Assembly: GCA_030679035.1 (NCBI GenBank)
Contig: JAUXTH010000180.1
Location: 1 to 43,702 of the forward strand
Source of the DNA: Methylobacter sp.
GTDB taxonomy: Bacteria > Pseudomonadota > Gammaproteobacteria > Methylococcales > Methylomonadaceae
Direction of reading: 5' to 3'
Length of the DNA: 43,702 bases
Part shown: piece by piece, positions 43,639-43,702 of the stretch
Position numbering within the stretch: the stretch's first letter is position 1
How the letters are laid out: the number at the start of each line of letters is the position of its first letter
Translations under genes and position numbers: made by a program
Notes under the pieces: generated by a model
What the model was told of the DNA's origin: nothing
The model's input: only the letters and a program-made list of their open reading frames with translations
Database searches by the model: none

Positions 43639-43702
43639 CATGATTCTGTCCTAAAATTATCATCACCTTTGGGTTCAAAATGATGTTCCAGATAATTTTT
43701 TA
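43639..43702 (-). CDS. 3' end of an open frame entering from the right edge (partial)
   Basis: The minus strand is open from the window edge to TGA at 43641-43639; the last residues read KNYLEHHFEPKGDDNFRTES. I do not recognise the peptide with certainty. Its position next to the triple hairpin suggests a transposase gene of the element whose end this is. Confidence 0.4.

Overview
This 43.7 kb window looks like chromosomal DNA of a gammaproteobacterium. An E. coli-type long-Q-loop cytochrome bd operon, HemJ, a methanolan-type EpsE/EpsF/EpsG/EpsL exopolysaccharide core and REP-like palindromes resembling those of gammaproteobacterial methanotrophs make a Methylococcales-like host the best guess, but no methane-oxidation gene is present, so this is inference.

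Left part (651-14872), respiration and sulfide handling. A psiE-like gene is followed (minus strand) by cydA-cydB and a third gene in which a CydX small subunit is fused to a catalytically degenerate GGDEF domain; this fusion is the most unusual gene in the window. Divergent from cydA is a type I sulfide:quinone oxidoreductase (sqr) with a DUF2892 membrane protein, then a TolC / membrane-fusion / RND efflux trio. Converging on these is a minus-strand run: a TlpA-like lipoprotein, hemJ, a ribbon-helix-helix/PIN toxin-antitoxin pair, and two YeeE/YedE half-transporters. The region reads as a sulfide-tolerance module: SQR feeds the quinone pool, bd oxidase is a sulfide-resistant terminal oxidase, and YeeE/YedE proteins move reduced sulfur species.

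Centre (15231-32817, plus strand), exopolysaccharide cluster. An initiating phosphoglycosyltransferase lacking the usual N-terminal membrane bundle, export protein EpsE, chain-length protein EpsF, kinase-like EpsG and barrel protein EpsL are followed by about 1.3 kb of non-coding debris that includes a decayed second epsL 3' end. Then come a Wzx flippase, a Wzy-type polymerase, two family-2 and two family-4 glycosyltransferases, a ParB-like/methyltransferase fusion and another methyltransferase. One family-4 glycosyltransferase carries three poly-G tracts.

Right part (33094-42844, minus strand). galE and a GT-C glycosyltransferase gene precede (in coordinates) a tightly coupled operon: a frameshifted GtrB-like family-2 glycosyltransferase, an FAD oxidoreductase, a multi-spanning membrane protein, an NAD-dependent epimerase-like protein, a TIM-barrel isomerase, an SMR/ArnE-like small flippase candidate and a second DPM-like glycosyltransferase. 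Together these look like a system that makes, flips and attaches a lipid-linked sugar. A degenerate direct repeat of about 285 bp occurs on both sides of the 21.6-34.1 kb glycosyltransferase block. The right edge (42.9-43.7 kb) is mobile-element debris: an IS630-type transposase remnant and a triple hairpin resembling an IS200/IS605-type end.

No tRNA, rRNA or CRISPR array was recognised.
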